Shown piece after piece: positions 33,238-44,563 of a stretch of 64,000 nucleotides of DNA. Positions within the stretch are counted from its first letter, which is position 1. Every line of letters begins with the position of its first letter. The DNA is from Dipteris shenzhenensis. Taxonomy: Eukaryota > Polypodiophyta > Polypodiopsida > Gleicheniales. The position numbers and the translations under genes are program-made. Under the pieces are notes generated by a model, which was not told the DNA's origin, did no database searches, and saw nothing but the letters and a program-made list of their open reading frames with translations. The stretch lies in assembly GCA_047967505.1 (NCBI GenBank), contig CM106539.1, one strand, 5' to 3'.

Positions 33238-35232
33238 CAATCACAAAATATCAGTGGACCTGGAGTGTCCTCTACTAGTGGTTCACATACTTCGCCATGG
33301 ACAGGCAGATTGAGATCAGGAGAATCCCCTCAAAGCAATGCAGAGAGTGGTACGCAGGTATCACGAAAAGGAAAAGAGAAGGTGGATCAGCCCATGTTTG
33401 ATGTGAATGCAGGTCACTCTTGTGTGGATGGTGAATCCAGTGGCTCAGAACAGAGCATTGATGATGAGTTGGGTATTCCTTCTGTTGTTACACCTGGAGT
33501 AAGGAAGACCAGGGATGTTTTGAGAGCACCTGGAAGTGAGCCTATTTTGCGCAGGTCTACCAGGGTTAGGTATCCTGTGGATAGGCTGAAATATGATGGA
33601 TTTACAACCATTCACTATGCCTATATGGTCAAAGTGATACAGGAACCAGAACCCACTTCTTTTGAGCAAGCCATGGGAAATGAAAAATGGGAGAAAGCCA
33701 TGGATGAAGAAATGGATGCCTTGGATGCTAATGCTACATGGGAATTGGTGCCTTTGCCTAAAGGCAAGAATGCAATTGGTTGTAAGTGGGTTTATAAGAT
33801 CAAGCACAATGCAGATGGTTCTGTGAATAGATACAAGGCAAGATTAGTTGTCAAGGGGTATGCACAGACATATGGCATTGATTATGAAGAAACTTTCAGC
33901 CCGGTTGCAAGGATGGCAACTGTAAGAGCAGCCATTGCTATGGCTGCATCAAAGGGATGGTTTTTACATCAGATGGATGTAAAGAATGCCTTCTTGCATG
34001 GTGATTTGCAAGAAGAGGTCTTTATGGAGCAGCTAGCAGGTTATGTTCATGCTATTCATCCTGAGTTTGTTTGCAGGTTGAAGAAAGACTTGTATGGCTT
34101 GAAACAAGCACCTAGACCATGGTCTGACAAGATAGGACAGTATCTTGTCACTATTGGCTTTCAGATTTCCAAGGCAGATTTCTCACTCTATGTGAGAAAA
34201 ACAGAGAAAGGGATTATGCTGCTGGTCATTTATGTTGATGATTTGATCATCACAGGTGATAGTGATGAAGATATCCTTCATGTGAAAATGCTATTGAGGC
34301 AGAAGTTTGAGATGAAGGATTTGGGAGAGCTACGTTATTTCTTGGGCATTGAGGTGATTAGATCACCAAGTGGGATACAGCTCTTGCAGAGGCAGTATGG
34401 ATTGGACATGCTGTCCAAATATGGGATGACAGGCTGTAAGCCTATTTCAGTTCCTTTGGAGCAGAATGTGAAGTTGAGTGCAGATGCAGGTGAGCTTTTG
34501 GAGGACCCTACTATGTACAGACGCATAGTAGGAAGTTTGATTTACATGACTATTACCAGGCCAGATTTGAGCTATGCTGTTGGGTTGGTAAGTCAGTTTA
34601 TGCAGGCTCCAAGGAAACCGCATTTGGATGCGGCTAGATGCATACTCAGGTATGTGAAGTCCACATTGCAGTATGGACTATTTTATGAGGCTGGGGTTCA
34701 GATACAGTTGCATGGATACACTGATGCTGATTGGGCTGGTAGTATTTCAGATAGATGATCTACCAGTGGATATGTGTTCTCTTTTGGGAGTGCTGCAGTC
34801 ACTTGGAGCAGCAAGAAACAGCCTACAGTTGCCTTGTCGAGCACAGAGGCTGAGTACAGGGGTGCAGCAATGGCTGCATGTGAGGTAGCTTGGTTGCATA
34901 AGCTACTTTATGATATGCATCAGTCTACAGATGGGCCGGTTGTCATTTATTGTGACAACATGGGCAGTATACATTTGACAAAGAACCCAGTCTTTCATGC
35001 TAGAACAAAGCACATTGAGGTGCATTATCACTATGTGCGGGAGAAGGTTTTACTAGGTCTTATTGATCTAGTTTATGTCAGCACAGAGGATCAGGTAGCT
35101 GACATATTCACGAAAGCATTGGGCGCAGAGAAGCTGCGCAAGTTCAAAGACCTGCTTGGTGTGCAGGATTTGGGATTGAGCTCGAGGGGGAGTGTTGAGA
35201 TATCGAGCTCCACTCGCGATATGCCAGGGTGA
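33238..35232 (+). pseudogene. Reverse transcriptase and RNase H of young copia element
   Basis: After a Ser-rich linker the RT shows GCKWVYKIKHNADGSVNRYKAR, YEETFSPVAR, HQMDVKNAFLHGDLQEEVF, LYGLKQAPRPW and IYVDDLIITG (catalytic YVDD). Then MYRRIVGSLIYMTITRPDLSY and GYTDADWAGS. A TGA at 34756-34758 (likely from CGA) breaks the RNase H start and is shared with the copy at 46676-46678. RNase H continues with ALSSTEAEYRGAA, CDNMGSI and DIFTKALG; the natural end at 35232 lies 40 bp inside the 3' LTR, as in the relative at 40206. Confidence 0.94.
35184..35192 (+). other. Polypurine tract of young copia element
   Basis: GAGGGGGAG directly before TGTTGAGA of the 3' LTR; it lies inside the last codons of RNase H. 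Confidence 0.8.
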
Positions 35233-35544
35233 CTGTTGTGCATTTATGTCACCGACTTGTTAGCTGGAGATGCGGTTGGTACACCGCCCACGAATAATAG
35301 CTGGATGACAGCTATCCTTATCTACACTAGTTCGTGGCTCAGTTAGTATGCCACCTTAGTTAGTTGAGTTTGGTTTGAGACCCACATATAGGGTTCTTCT
35401 ATTTCTTTGTACTAGAGTTCTTTTGGCTTACACAACTAAGAAGAGGAAAACTGTTTTCAGCCTCCACCTTTGTGTGTATTCCCCCATTGTGCATGTGAGA
35501 AAGCCGCAAGTGAGACTCCTTCCCTCTCTCCCACAATCTTCACA
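35193..35544 (+). repeat. 3' LTR of young copia element
   Basis: 352 bp, equal in length to the 5' LTR and followed by the target duplication ACAAA at 35545-35549. Confidence 0.97.
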
Positions 35545-35549
35545 ACAAA

Positions 35550-36420
35550 TTTGTGAGAAAATCAAAGGAAGATCCAGACACTCACATTCGACAATTCAAC
35601 AAAGTCTACACACTAAGCATTCTGGGTGCACTCACTATAGCACACAAGGAGGCAACTTTTGAGGCTACTCTTGAATGTAAGGCAACAAGGTCGCTAGCAA
35701 AGTATGTGGTGGCCCAATTCATGACATTTGATGACATTAAGGCAGAATTCTTGAGGTAGTTTCGCAAGGAAAAGATGACTCCAATTGCGGCGCCTACTAC
35801 TTCATTTCTCACTTATCACAAAACCTTTGGATGATGTTATCCATAGTGGATAGTGTAAACACAACCCTTACCAATATGATTGATCAAGCAACTCAGGCCA
35901 GTAATTCGCTGTGTGGAAGAGTTGCAAAGATCCGCAAATCATCCAAGACTAAAGGAAAGGAGAGAATGAGCAAATCAAAGAAGCACAGCAACAACAATGA
36001 CCATGAGATGGACGAGGAAAGTTTGGAAGAAAGTGCTCAAGAGGAGAGTAGTGATGACTCTAATGGTGAAGAGTAGAAAAAGAGCCGTAAATCCCCAAAA
36101 GAAGGGAGAGGGAGCTCATCGGCACCAGGGGACACTACATTCACAAAAGCACTTATAGAACTTTGGTGTGCAAATTGTCGCAATATAGGTCATTTAGTTG
36201 CAGAGTGTGCCTTCAATGAGAAATGGTGCGCATCTGCATGACCAACACACATACCACCAATAATTACCACTATAATGGAAGAGGCCAAAGAGCTTTGGGA
36301 CAACTGAAAATAGAACTGAACCATTGTTTAAAACAAGATCTATGGTATAAAGTGGAGGATAAAAATTTGTTGTTTAAACAGTTTGAAAAAGGAAAAATTG
36401 AATTGCAATAGGATGCTGAT
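35550..36420 (+). pseudogene. Gag-like relic with acidic tail and zinc knuckle
   Basis: Joined frames read KFVRKSKEDPDTHIRQFNKV, MTFDDIKAEFLR (stop at 35757), then after a frame change an Ser/Lys-rich stretch, a run of Glu/Asp/Ser (about 36006-36076), and WCANCRNIGHLVAEC, a Cys-x2-Cys-x4-His-x4-Cys knuckle near 36163-36210. A capsid-like helical region, basic and acidic linker and nucleocapsid knuckle in this order indicate a retrotransposon gag, probably gypsy-type. Two stops and frame changes make it a relic. The copia at 29974 inserted into it; its beginning lies left of 29969. Confidence 0.55.
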
Positions 36421-37877
36421 CAATTGAAATCCAAATTGAGTGACAACCAAAAAACTGTAGAAGCATTAAGAAAATGGTTAGTCCATATTCAATAGGGACT
36501 ATTTAGAGAAATGGGGAAGTTGAGAGAGAATCATGGCAAATCATTTTATTTGAATTTATTATTGTAGAAAAATCACAGGTGTAAGATCAATTAAAAAATA
36601 TGAAGGATGAAGAAGAAATAGAAATTTCAGGAACATTTATACCTCCCACTACATTATCTAAAATGTAGGATAAATTAACGCAACATATGGTTGAGCTGTG
36701 GGCACAAATGGGAAACGGATTGCTTCATTTACAGATAAAGCCCTTGCAAGAGTGATGGTATGGGAGTAGTAGTTTGGGAATTTCCTCCCTTCTCTGCATG
36801 TCTAGGACTCATTGCATTTCCAAACGGTCGTGTCTTTGCTCCATTGCATCTACTTTTTCTTTCTTATGTTGCTCGCTTGTATTTTAAGAAATATTATTAA
36901 ACCCTATCTTACACATATATGTCCACAAAGTTTTAAGACAAGACAATGTGGCATATTAGCTTCACCATTGTTTTGGTTTCCCCTTCCTCCTCTCTTCCTC
37001 AAAAACCTATCCGCAAATTTCTCACTTCCGCATCAAGGCTAGAACTAACATCACTAAGTATTTTCAAAGCAATGTTCACATCAACTTCTGCTACACCATC
37101 CAAATGGCAATCTCCTTCTCAATAGTCTTCTCCTCGACCTTCTTGGTAGCACTCTCTATTACAGTCTCTTTTCCCTGCCCACCAAATTATTTTGCATTGT
37201 TCAAATGAGCCATCTCCTCCTTAGTATTCTTCTCCTCTATCTTCTTAATAGCACTCTCCATTGTCCAAATGAGCCATCTCCTCCTTAGTATTCTTCTCCT
37301 CTATCTTCTTAGTAGCACTCTCCATTGCATTGTGTGCCCCTTTCCCACTGACTCCACTCTCCTCTTGAACATCAAATGAAAATTCCTTTGGAAGCTTCTC
37401 TCCCCAATGATAGCCACACTAAACATTGATGGTTGGCTGGCTACAAGCAAGCTTTGGGACACTCTGGCTACAGTTAGGCTTCACACATGTCGATGTGGTT
37501 GTACTTGCACTAACAATGCACAAAGGGTGGTATTGGTATTTGCATACAAGCATGTAGACACCAACCACATCCTCACCCTTGAATGGTAAGCCACAAGAAA
37601 CACATTTCTCATAGAAAGTAATGTTGTTGAGCCCATACGGATTATGGTGTGTGGGATCTATATTAAAAGTATCACCAACCTTGAGCTATTGCAGTAATGT
37701 CTCTATAAACATACATTATCTCTTTGCATCTGCAATTACGGTCAAAGCAAGAAATGATCGGAGAGAAGGAACAGATAAATAATTTCACTATGCACACACT
37801 ACTGAGAAAATCAAGAAAAGTGTTGATGAGCCCTGCATAGTTCTTTAAAGTGTTTCCAAAGTGGATTGAGCACTTTC
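36421..37877. other. Decayed sequence, probably continuing the gag-like relic
   Basis: Fragments of Lys/Glu/Leu-rich, coiled-coil-like coding sequence continue to about 36560, then nothing recognisable apart from the tandem repeat at 37096-37327. No pol motifs are visible. Confidence 0.35.
37096..37327 (-). repeat. 64-bp tandem repeat encoding a charged peptide on the minus strand
   Basis: Two almost identical 64-bp units start CAAATGAGCC at 37202 and 37266; a diverged third unit lies near 37096-37160. On the minus strand each reads MESATKKIEEKNTKEEMAH-like, a charged helical peptide, but 64 is not a multiple of three, so the frame changes at each unit. A former coiled-coil coding region is possible. 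Confidence 0.7.
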
Positions 37878-38238
37878 TGTTGAGATATCAAGCTCCACTC
37901 GTGATATGCCAGGGTGACCGTTGTGCATTTATGTCACCAACTTGTTAGCTACAGATGCGGCTGGTACACTGCCCATGAATAATAGCTGGATGACAGCTAT
38001 CTTTATGTACTCTACTTAGTGGCTCAATTAGTATTCCACCTAGGTTAGTTGAGTTTGGTTTGAGACCCACATATAGGGTTCATCTATTCCTTTTGTACTA
38101 AGAGAGAAAGTTCTTTTGGGCTTTCACAACTAAGAAGAGAAAAACTGTTTTCAGCCTCCACCTTTGTGTGTATTCCCCCTTTGTGTATGTGAGAAAGTTG
38201 CAAGTGAGACTCCTTACTTCTCTCCCACTCTCTTCACA
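37878..38238 (+). repeat. 5' LTR of older copia copy
   Basis: 361 bp from TGTTGAGATATCAAGC to CTCTTCACA; a short insertion near 38100 (AAGAGAGA) and others make it longer than the 352-bp standard. Confidence 0.88.
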
Positions 38239-38310
38239 TGGTATCAGATCGAGAAAGTTGCAAGTGAGACTCCTTACTTCTCTCCCACTCTCTTCACATG
38301 GTATCAGATC
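38191..38310 (+). repeat. Exact 60-bp tandem duplication across LTR end and primer site
   Basis: 38191-38250 and 38251-38310 are identical by eye. Each holds the last 48 bp of the LTR plus the 12-base primer site TGGTATCAGATC. The primer site is thus present twice, and each carries ATC where the family has AGC, showing the change came before the duplication. Confidence 0.95.
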
Positions 38311-38788
38311 TTGGTTCGTGGTAAGAAGCTCAAGAAAGCAAACCAAGTTCGTGGTGTCTTGGTAAGAGGATTAGTGTTGCTTTCCTTTTGCGAGTTCGGG
38401 AGCAAATCTCTGCAGGTAGAATAGCCGAAAAGTGCAAGAGTGCACTAGGACGCCCTTTGCAGTGTGGCGAGAGGGTAGTATATGCAACGTTTTGGGGCCC
38501 GTTTCAGTGGCGGAAGTTTTCTGCAGGCACTCAAAAAAGTGCCCTATTTTTTGCTGTGCGACCATTGTTCTGCAGGTCGGTGAAAAGTTGCCACAGAAAT
38601 TGCATCATATGCCTATGCACAGAGATATTGGGAGTGACAGAATCATTTTTATTGCCCATTGATGCAAAATCGTCACTAGGAAGTAACTGTGTGGTCAAAT
38701 ACCACTTTCGTTAGTTTTGCAAATTTGCCCTTGTGAGGCAGAAGAAGTGTTTTTTGCAGTGACAAAATATTTTTGTAGTGTTCTGTAT

Positions 38789-39744
38789 TAGCATCTGATG
38801 CTCTTTCATAGATAGTCATTGAAAAGCTTGACAAGAACAACTTCCAAGCATGGAAGTTTAGAATGACGAATTTCCTCAAGGCTATTGGGAGTTCATTACT
38901 GGAGTTAAACAAGAACCAGTTATTCCTAATGTTCCCAATCAACAGGAGTTGCAGGCATTTAAAGGATGGCATGAGAGAGCCAGAAAAGTTATGTCCTAGT
39001 TGTCTATCAGTATTTCAAATTCTATGATTGTGCATATTCAGGATGCAAGCACGCTAAAGGAGGCGTGGGATACTTTGACAAAAATGTACAACACAAATAC
39101 ACAAGCCAGGAAAATGCAGCTCAATCAAGAGTTGGATAATGTGTAGAGAGAAAATATGAGCATCAATGACTACCACATGAAGGTGAAGAAGATTGCAGAT
39201 GCACTTGCTTCCATTGGGTCACTAGCGGAAGATGATGATTTAATTTCTGTTACCTTGAATGGTATAGGAAAGGATTATGCACAATTCTGGACCCATTGTC
39301 GTCCGTGAAAAATTTCCTGATTTTGAGGAGTTGATTGCTCTTCTAATTTTTAAAGAGCAGAGAAATGGTGGTGCATCTTCTTAAGGAGGAATTTCAAAAG
39401 AAACTGTCTTCTACTCAAATGCTGGAAGAGGTAGAGGTGGAGCAGACCGATCTGGAGACTATGGCAGAAATCAAAATATGCAGCAAATTTAAGAAAAGCA
39501 ATCCTATGGAGGAGGACGGGGTAACTTTAGAGGCAGGGGGAGCCAAAGAGGTCGTGGTGGATGGCAGAGAGGCCAAAATGCAAACAGCAATGTTGAATGC
39601 TACTACTATGGTAAAATGGGTCATATGGCTAAAGACTGCTACAAAAAGCAGAATGACATCATGAATGGAAAATTGCAGTAAGGCACTTATGCATCCTCTA
39701 GTAGATAGGGTGATGACAGAAATGAGCATTTGTTTATGGTGTAG
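38789..39744 (+). pseudogene. Gag remnant of older copia copy
   Basis: Aligns with 30870-31860. The start codon is changed (ATG to TTA), a CAG became TAG in the first codons, and small deletions near 38876 and 39295 shift the frame. Still visible are LDKNNFQAWKFRMTNFL, NTNTQARKMQL and the Arg/Gly segment; the first knuckle cysteines persist around 39597. Confidence 0.85.
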
Positions 39745-39747
39745 CAC

Positions 39748-39945
39748 ATGACCAATTCTGTGACAAGTGCAGAAGAAAGCAATGATGTGTGGTATATTGA
39801 CTCAGGTGTGTCAAACCACATAACAGGTCATGCAGAATGGGTGCAGGATGCAAGGAAAATGGAAAGACCAGGATTTGTGGAGATTGGTGATGATACTACA
39901 CATCCTATTGTCCAAATTGGTAAATTTCCTTTGTCTATGCAGGAT
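39748..39945 (+). pseudogene. Protease fragment of older copia copy
   Basis: NDVWYIDSGVSNHITGHAEW: the catalytic DSGA has become DSGV. Here gag and protease are still in the register lost in the copy at 29974. The fragment stops at the GGGAA target of the nested element and resumes at 45445. Confidence 0.85.
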
Positions 39946-39950
39946 GGGAA

Positions 39951-40248
39951 TGTAAAGAATAAGGGAGAGAGATAGGAGACTCAAGTTCAGCTTTCTTCAC
40001 AACACACAAAAGAGAGAGGACACAAGGTTGGAGGGTGAAGCCTTTCTTCACTTTTGCACACAACAACAATACAATAGAAGAGGGAAATACCCTATATGTC
40101 AAACCCTAGAATACGTGGTTCATATGTGAACCCAAACCAAAAACATACGTGGTAGTCTAACTACATCACGAGTACAACTAACATAGGCGGTGACATAAAT
40201 GATAGTCATCCAGGAGATATATCGGGGGTAGAGCTTGATATCTCAACA
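39951..40248 (-). repeat. 3' LTR of nested copia
   Basis: 298 bp; in element orientation it begins TGTTGAGATATC and ends CTTTACA. Differs from its partner by one T/C near 40165. Confidence 0.96.
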
Positions 40249-42680
40249 CTCCCCCTCAAGCTCAAATCCATCTCACGTACACCAAGCAAGCTCCTAAACC
40301 TGCGAAGCTTCTCGGTACCCAATGCCTTCGTAAAAATATCAGCCACCTGCTCCTCAGTGCTGACATAGACAAGATCAATCTCACCAGCTAGAACCTTCTC
40401 TCTCACAAAGTGATAATGCACCTCAATGTGCTTCGTTCTAGCATGATAAACTGGGTTATTAGCAAGCATGATGCTGCTAATGTTGTCACAATGAATGACA
40501 ACTGCTGCATGAATTGACTGTCCCATATCTGCAAGTAGCTTCCGTAACCAAGCTACCTCACATGCAGCCATTGCTGCACCCCTGTACTCAGCCTCTGTGC
40601 TCGACAAGGCAACTGTTGGCTGCTTCTTGCTGCTCCAACTGATGGCACCACTCCCAAGGGAAAACATAAAACCACTAGTAGATCTCCTGTCTGAGACACT
40701 ACCAGCCCAGTCAGCATCTGTGTATCCATGTACCTGTAATGCACACCCAGCTTCATAAAACGGTCCATAATGCAATGTGGACTTCACATACCGCAGTATG
40801 CGCCTAGCCGCATCCAAATGTGGCTTCCTCGGTGCCTGCATAAACTGACTCACCAGCCCCACAGCATAGCTCAAATCTGGTCTGGTTATAGTCATGTAAA
40901 TCAAGCTACCTACTATGCGCCTGTACATAGTAATATCTTCAAGAAGCTCACCTGTCTCTGCATTGAGCTTCACATTCTGCTCCAATGGAACAGAGATAGG
41001 CTTACATCCTGTCATCCCATATTTGGACAGCATGTCCAAATCGTATTGCCTTTGCAACAGCCATATCCCACTCGGGGATCTAATAACCTCAATGCCCAAG
41101 AAGTAACGCAGCTCTCCCAAATCCTTCATCTCAAATTTCTGCTTCAACAGCAGCTTCACTTCATTAATGTCTGCATCACTATCACCTGTAATAATCAAGT
41201 CATCAACATAGATGACTATAAGCACAATCCCTCTGTTTGTCCTTTTCACATAAAGTGAAAAATCTGAATTGGAAATCTGAAATCCAATAGTGACAAGATA
41301 TTGCCCTATCTTGTCTGACCATGCCCTCGGCGCCTGTTTTAAGCCATACAAGGCTTTGCGCAACCTGCATACAAAATTGGGGTGTGAATTATCCTCATAA
41401 CCTTCTGGCTGCATCATATAAACCTCTTCCTGCAAATCACCATGCAAGAAGGCATTTTTCACATCCATCTGATGCAAAGACCATCCCTTTTCAGCAGCCA
41501 TAGCAATTACTGCTCTCACGGTTGCCATCCTTGCAACTGGGCTGAAAGTTTCCTCATAGTCAATTCCATATGTTTGCGCAAAACCTTTGGCAACCAATCT
41601 TGCCTTGTACCTGCTAACAGACCCATCAGCATTGTGCTTTACTTTGTAAACCCACTTGCAGCCAATAGCCTTCTTATCATGAGGCAAAGGCATCAAATCC
41701 CAAGTGTGGTTTGCATCCAAGGCTGCCATCTCTTCATCCATAGCTGCTTCCCAATTTTTATGCCCTGCTGCATCCTCAAAACATGTGGGCTCTGGCTCCT
41801 CTAGAACCTTGACCATATAAGCATAGTGATGTGCTGTATACCCATCATATCTCAGCCTGTCAACTAGATACTTAATACGAGTGGACCTCCGTACAACTGG
41901 ATCAGTTGTAAGAGTCTTTAAATCATGCCTGCCTTTCCTTGCACCAGGTGTAACAACAGAAGGAATCCCAAGTTCCTCATCAAGGCTCATTTCAGAGCCG
42001 CTTGACTCTCCATCAACATGAGAGCTACCAGCAGACACATCAAACACTGGAGCATGGTCTACTTTTTCTTTTCCCTTATGTGATACCTGCACAACACTAT
42101 CAGGGCTGCCATGTGACGATTCACTAGATCTCAATCTCCCTGTCCATGCATTAGATCCACTAGTAGAGGACTCTCTGGGTCCACTCAAGGCTTGAGATTT
42201 CTGCTCTGCATTTATTGCAGCATTCCCATTTCCTGCATCTGCATCTCCTACCATAACAGTTGGTGCATACCAGCTGCTCATTTCATCAAAAACAACATCT
42301 CTGCTCACTTGCATTTTGCGGGTGGAAGGGTTATAACAGCGATACCCTTTCTGGTGCAGAGCATATCCAATAAAGATGCATTTTTCTGCCTTTGGATCCA
42401 GCTTTGTTCTCTTCTCATCAGAAACATGAACATAAGCTATGCAACCAAATACCTTCAAGTGAGAAATATCTGGTTTTTGGCCTGTATACATTTCTTCAGG
42501 CGTCATGCCATGGACAGCTGCAGTGGGGGTTCTGTTCATAATATAAACAGCAGTTGCTACTGCTTCAGCCCAAAAATAATCAGGCATGTTTTTCTCATTT
42601 AGGATCGCCCGTCCTACTTCTGCAATATGCCTGTTCTTCCTTTCTCTGCAACCCCATTCTGCTGAGGGGTAGACCTGCAT
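40206..42680 (-). pseudogene. Integrase end, reverse transcriptase and RNase H of nested copia
   Basis: 824 open codons. They start within the integrase C-terminus (YIMNRTPTAAVHGMTPEE, VFGCIAYVHV, KCIFIGYALHQKGYRCYNP), pass a Ser-rich linker, then RT: CKWVYKVKHNADGSVSRYKAR, YEETFSPVAR, HQMDVKNAFLHGDLQEEVY and IYVDDLIITG. RNase H follows with GYTDADWAGSVSDRRSTSGF, ALSSTEAEYRGAA, CDNISSI and DIFTKALG. Every catalytic motif looks intact. Translation ends 43 bp inside the LTR. The only reason to call it a pseudogene is the frameshift just upstream that separates it from the integrase core. Confidence 0.95.
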
Positions 42681-43303
42681 GAGTACTTCCTTTGAATTCC
42701 CTGTTCTTTTAGATATTCACAAAATTCTTTTGAAAAGTACTCTCCCCCTCCATCAGATCTTAGCACTTTAATATGCACACCTTTCTCTTTTTCAACCATG
42801 GCCTTAAAAGCCTTGAAATGGCTGAACACTTCACTTTTGTGCTTCATAAAATAAATCCACACCTTCCTAGTGTAGTCATCAATAAATGTCACATAATAAT
42901 GGCATCCACCAATAGAAGCAGCTTTGGTTGTCCAAACATCTGAATGGATCACTTCCAAAGGTCTTTTGCTCACCTTAGCATTTTTGGGAAATGCATGTCT
43001 GGCCTGCTTACCCATTTGGCATGCTTCACATACCTTTTGCATTCCCTCAACTCTGAATTTAGGCAAACCTGCAACAATGTTTTTCGTTTGCATAGATTTC
43101 AGCCTTTGTATATTCACGTGCCCAATGCGCTTGTGCCATATCTCAATATCTGCAATGACACCTCTCCCATGCGCAAACATAGCAGCTTTCACCTCAGGCA
43201 TATCAACATCCAAGGTGAACATTCTGCCATTTTTGTTGCCTTTTGCAACCAAGCGGCACTTATTTTTCAAGTCCTCAACAAAGCATCCATCAGGATTAAA
43301 TCT
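42614..43303 (-). pseudogene. Integrase core of nested copia
   Basis: After the TAG at 43304-43306 the frame carries WHKRIGHVNIQRL, CEACQMGKQARHAFP (zinc domain), HSDVWTT, FIDDYTRKVW and LRSDGGGEY (two catalytic Asp), up to TPQQNGVAE. Around 42627 a two-base gain relative to the copy at 32785 shifts the frame, so the catalytic Glu is followed by wrong residues. Confidence 0.93.
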
Positions 43304-43306
43304 AAC

Positions 43307-43951
43307 CTACAGACCTTGCTCAACCATCTGGCCAACTGAAACCAGGTTCTTAGTGATTTTTGGAACATGAAGTACATCTGCCAAGTACTTCGTTTTGCCA
43401 TCCTGCATAGCCAATGGCACTTTACCAACCTGCGTAATTGGGTGCGCAGTATCATCACCTGTTTCAACATAACCTGGCTTATCCAAATTTCTAACATCAT
43501 GAAACCACTCACCATGACTGGTCATGTGGTTAGAGGCACCTGAATCAACATACCAAACATCATTGCAAGCTGCAGCATCTCCTGACATGGAGTTAACCAT
43601 ATGCTGCATCACAAAAAGGTGCTCATTTCTGTCGTCACCATGCCCACTTGATGATGCATAGTTGCTTTGCTGCAACTTCCCACTTTTGATGTCATTCTGC
43701 TTTTTATAGCATGTATTCTCCTTGTGTCCAGGCTTTCCACAATAATAGCATTTTGTGCTGCTGTTTATTTGCTGGTTCCTTTGCCATGAACCACGGCCTC
43801 TTTGGCTCCCCCTGCCTCTAGAACTACCACGTCCTCCTCCATAGGACTGGTTTTCCTGTTGTTGCTGTTGGTTCTGATTTCCTGCACGGCCACCAAAACG
43901 GCCTCTTCCTCTACCCCTGCCTCTACCTATATTTGAGTAGAAAGCAGTCTC
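43307..43951 (-). pseudogene. Nucleocapsid and protease of nested copia
   Basis: An Arg/Gly/Gln-rich stretch, then the zinc knuckle CYYCGKPGHKENTC (about 43710-43755), and NDVWYVDSGASNHMTSH with an intact DSGA. The frame ends at a TAG (43304-43306) where the relative has CAG in GLQVRFNP. Gag and protease are in one frame, which shows that the family's normal layout is a single polyprotein. Confidence 0.92.
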
Positions 43952-44563
43952 TTAAGAAGTTGAGGTGGCTGAACCACCATTCCTTTGCTCTTCACTCAGC
44001 AAGAGAGCAATAAGTTCCTGAAAATCAGGAAATGTTTCACGGACTCCAATGGATGTCCGAAACTGTGCATAATCTTTCCCAAGACCATTCAAGGTCACAG
44101 ACACTAAGTCCTCATCATCAACAGGTGCTCCAATGGAGGCAAGAGAATCTGCAAGGCCTTTCACCTTCAAGGAATACTCATTTATATTCAGATTTTTCCT
44201 TTGCACATTGTGCAACTCCTGCTTTAGCTGCATCTTTTGTGCTTTGGTATTTGTGCTATACAGCTTCACCAATGTATCCCATGCCTCCTTAGGCGTCTCT
44301 ACATCCTGTATATGCACAATCATAGAATCTGAAATGCTAACAGACAGCCAATATAGGCATTTTCTGGCTTTTTCATGCCATTCTTTAAAGGCCTTCAATT
44401 CAGCAGGAGTGGGAGCAGCACCCAAAACTGGTTCTGCAGTTTCACCACTGATGTACTCCCAAACTCCCTTTCCCATAAGGAAGTTTGTCATCCTGAACTT
44501 CCATGCTTGGAAGTTGTTCTTGTCAAGCTTCTCACTGACAATGGTAGACAGATTCTCAGACAT
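43952..44563 (-). pseudogene. Gag capsid part of nested copia
   Basis: ATG at 44563 gives MSENLSTIVSEKLDKNNFQA and the copia capsid motifs (KFRMTNFLMGKG, LYWLSVSISDSMIVHIQD, EAWDTLVKLYSTNT). A TAA at 43952-43954, where relatives have Lys, ends it 203 codons later. Confidence 0.93.

Larger units (their letters stand above)
29974..35544 (+). mobile_element. Full-length young Ty1/copia element, target duplication ACAAA
   Basis: Two 352-bp LTRs (29974-30325, 35193-35544) differ at only two positions that I can find, about 99.4 percent identity. ACAAA at 29969-29973 is repeated at 35545-35549. Primer site TGGTATCAGAGC follows the 5' LTR; a purine tract precedes the 3' LTR. Gag, protease, integrase, reverse transcriptase and RNase H are all present in copia order. 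Despite recent insertion it carries a gag-pol frameshift and four in-frame stops, two sites of which are shared with the copy at 37878 and one with the copy at 56739. It could have moved only with enzymes from a related element. Confidence 0.97.

Noticed and set aside
37878-38238. Independent solo LTR
   Set aside because: It is followed by primer site, leader and gag of the same family, so it belongs to a larger element even though the target duplication is missing.
41321-42602. Plus-strand frames across the nested copia
   Set aside because: Antisense shadows of the strongly supported minus-strand RT and integrase.
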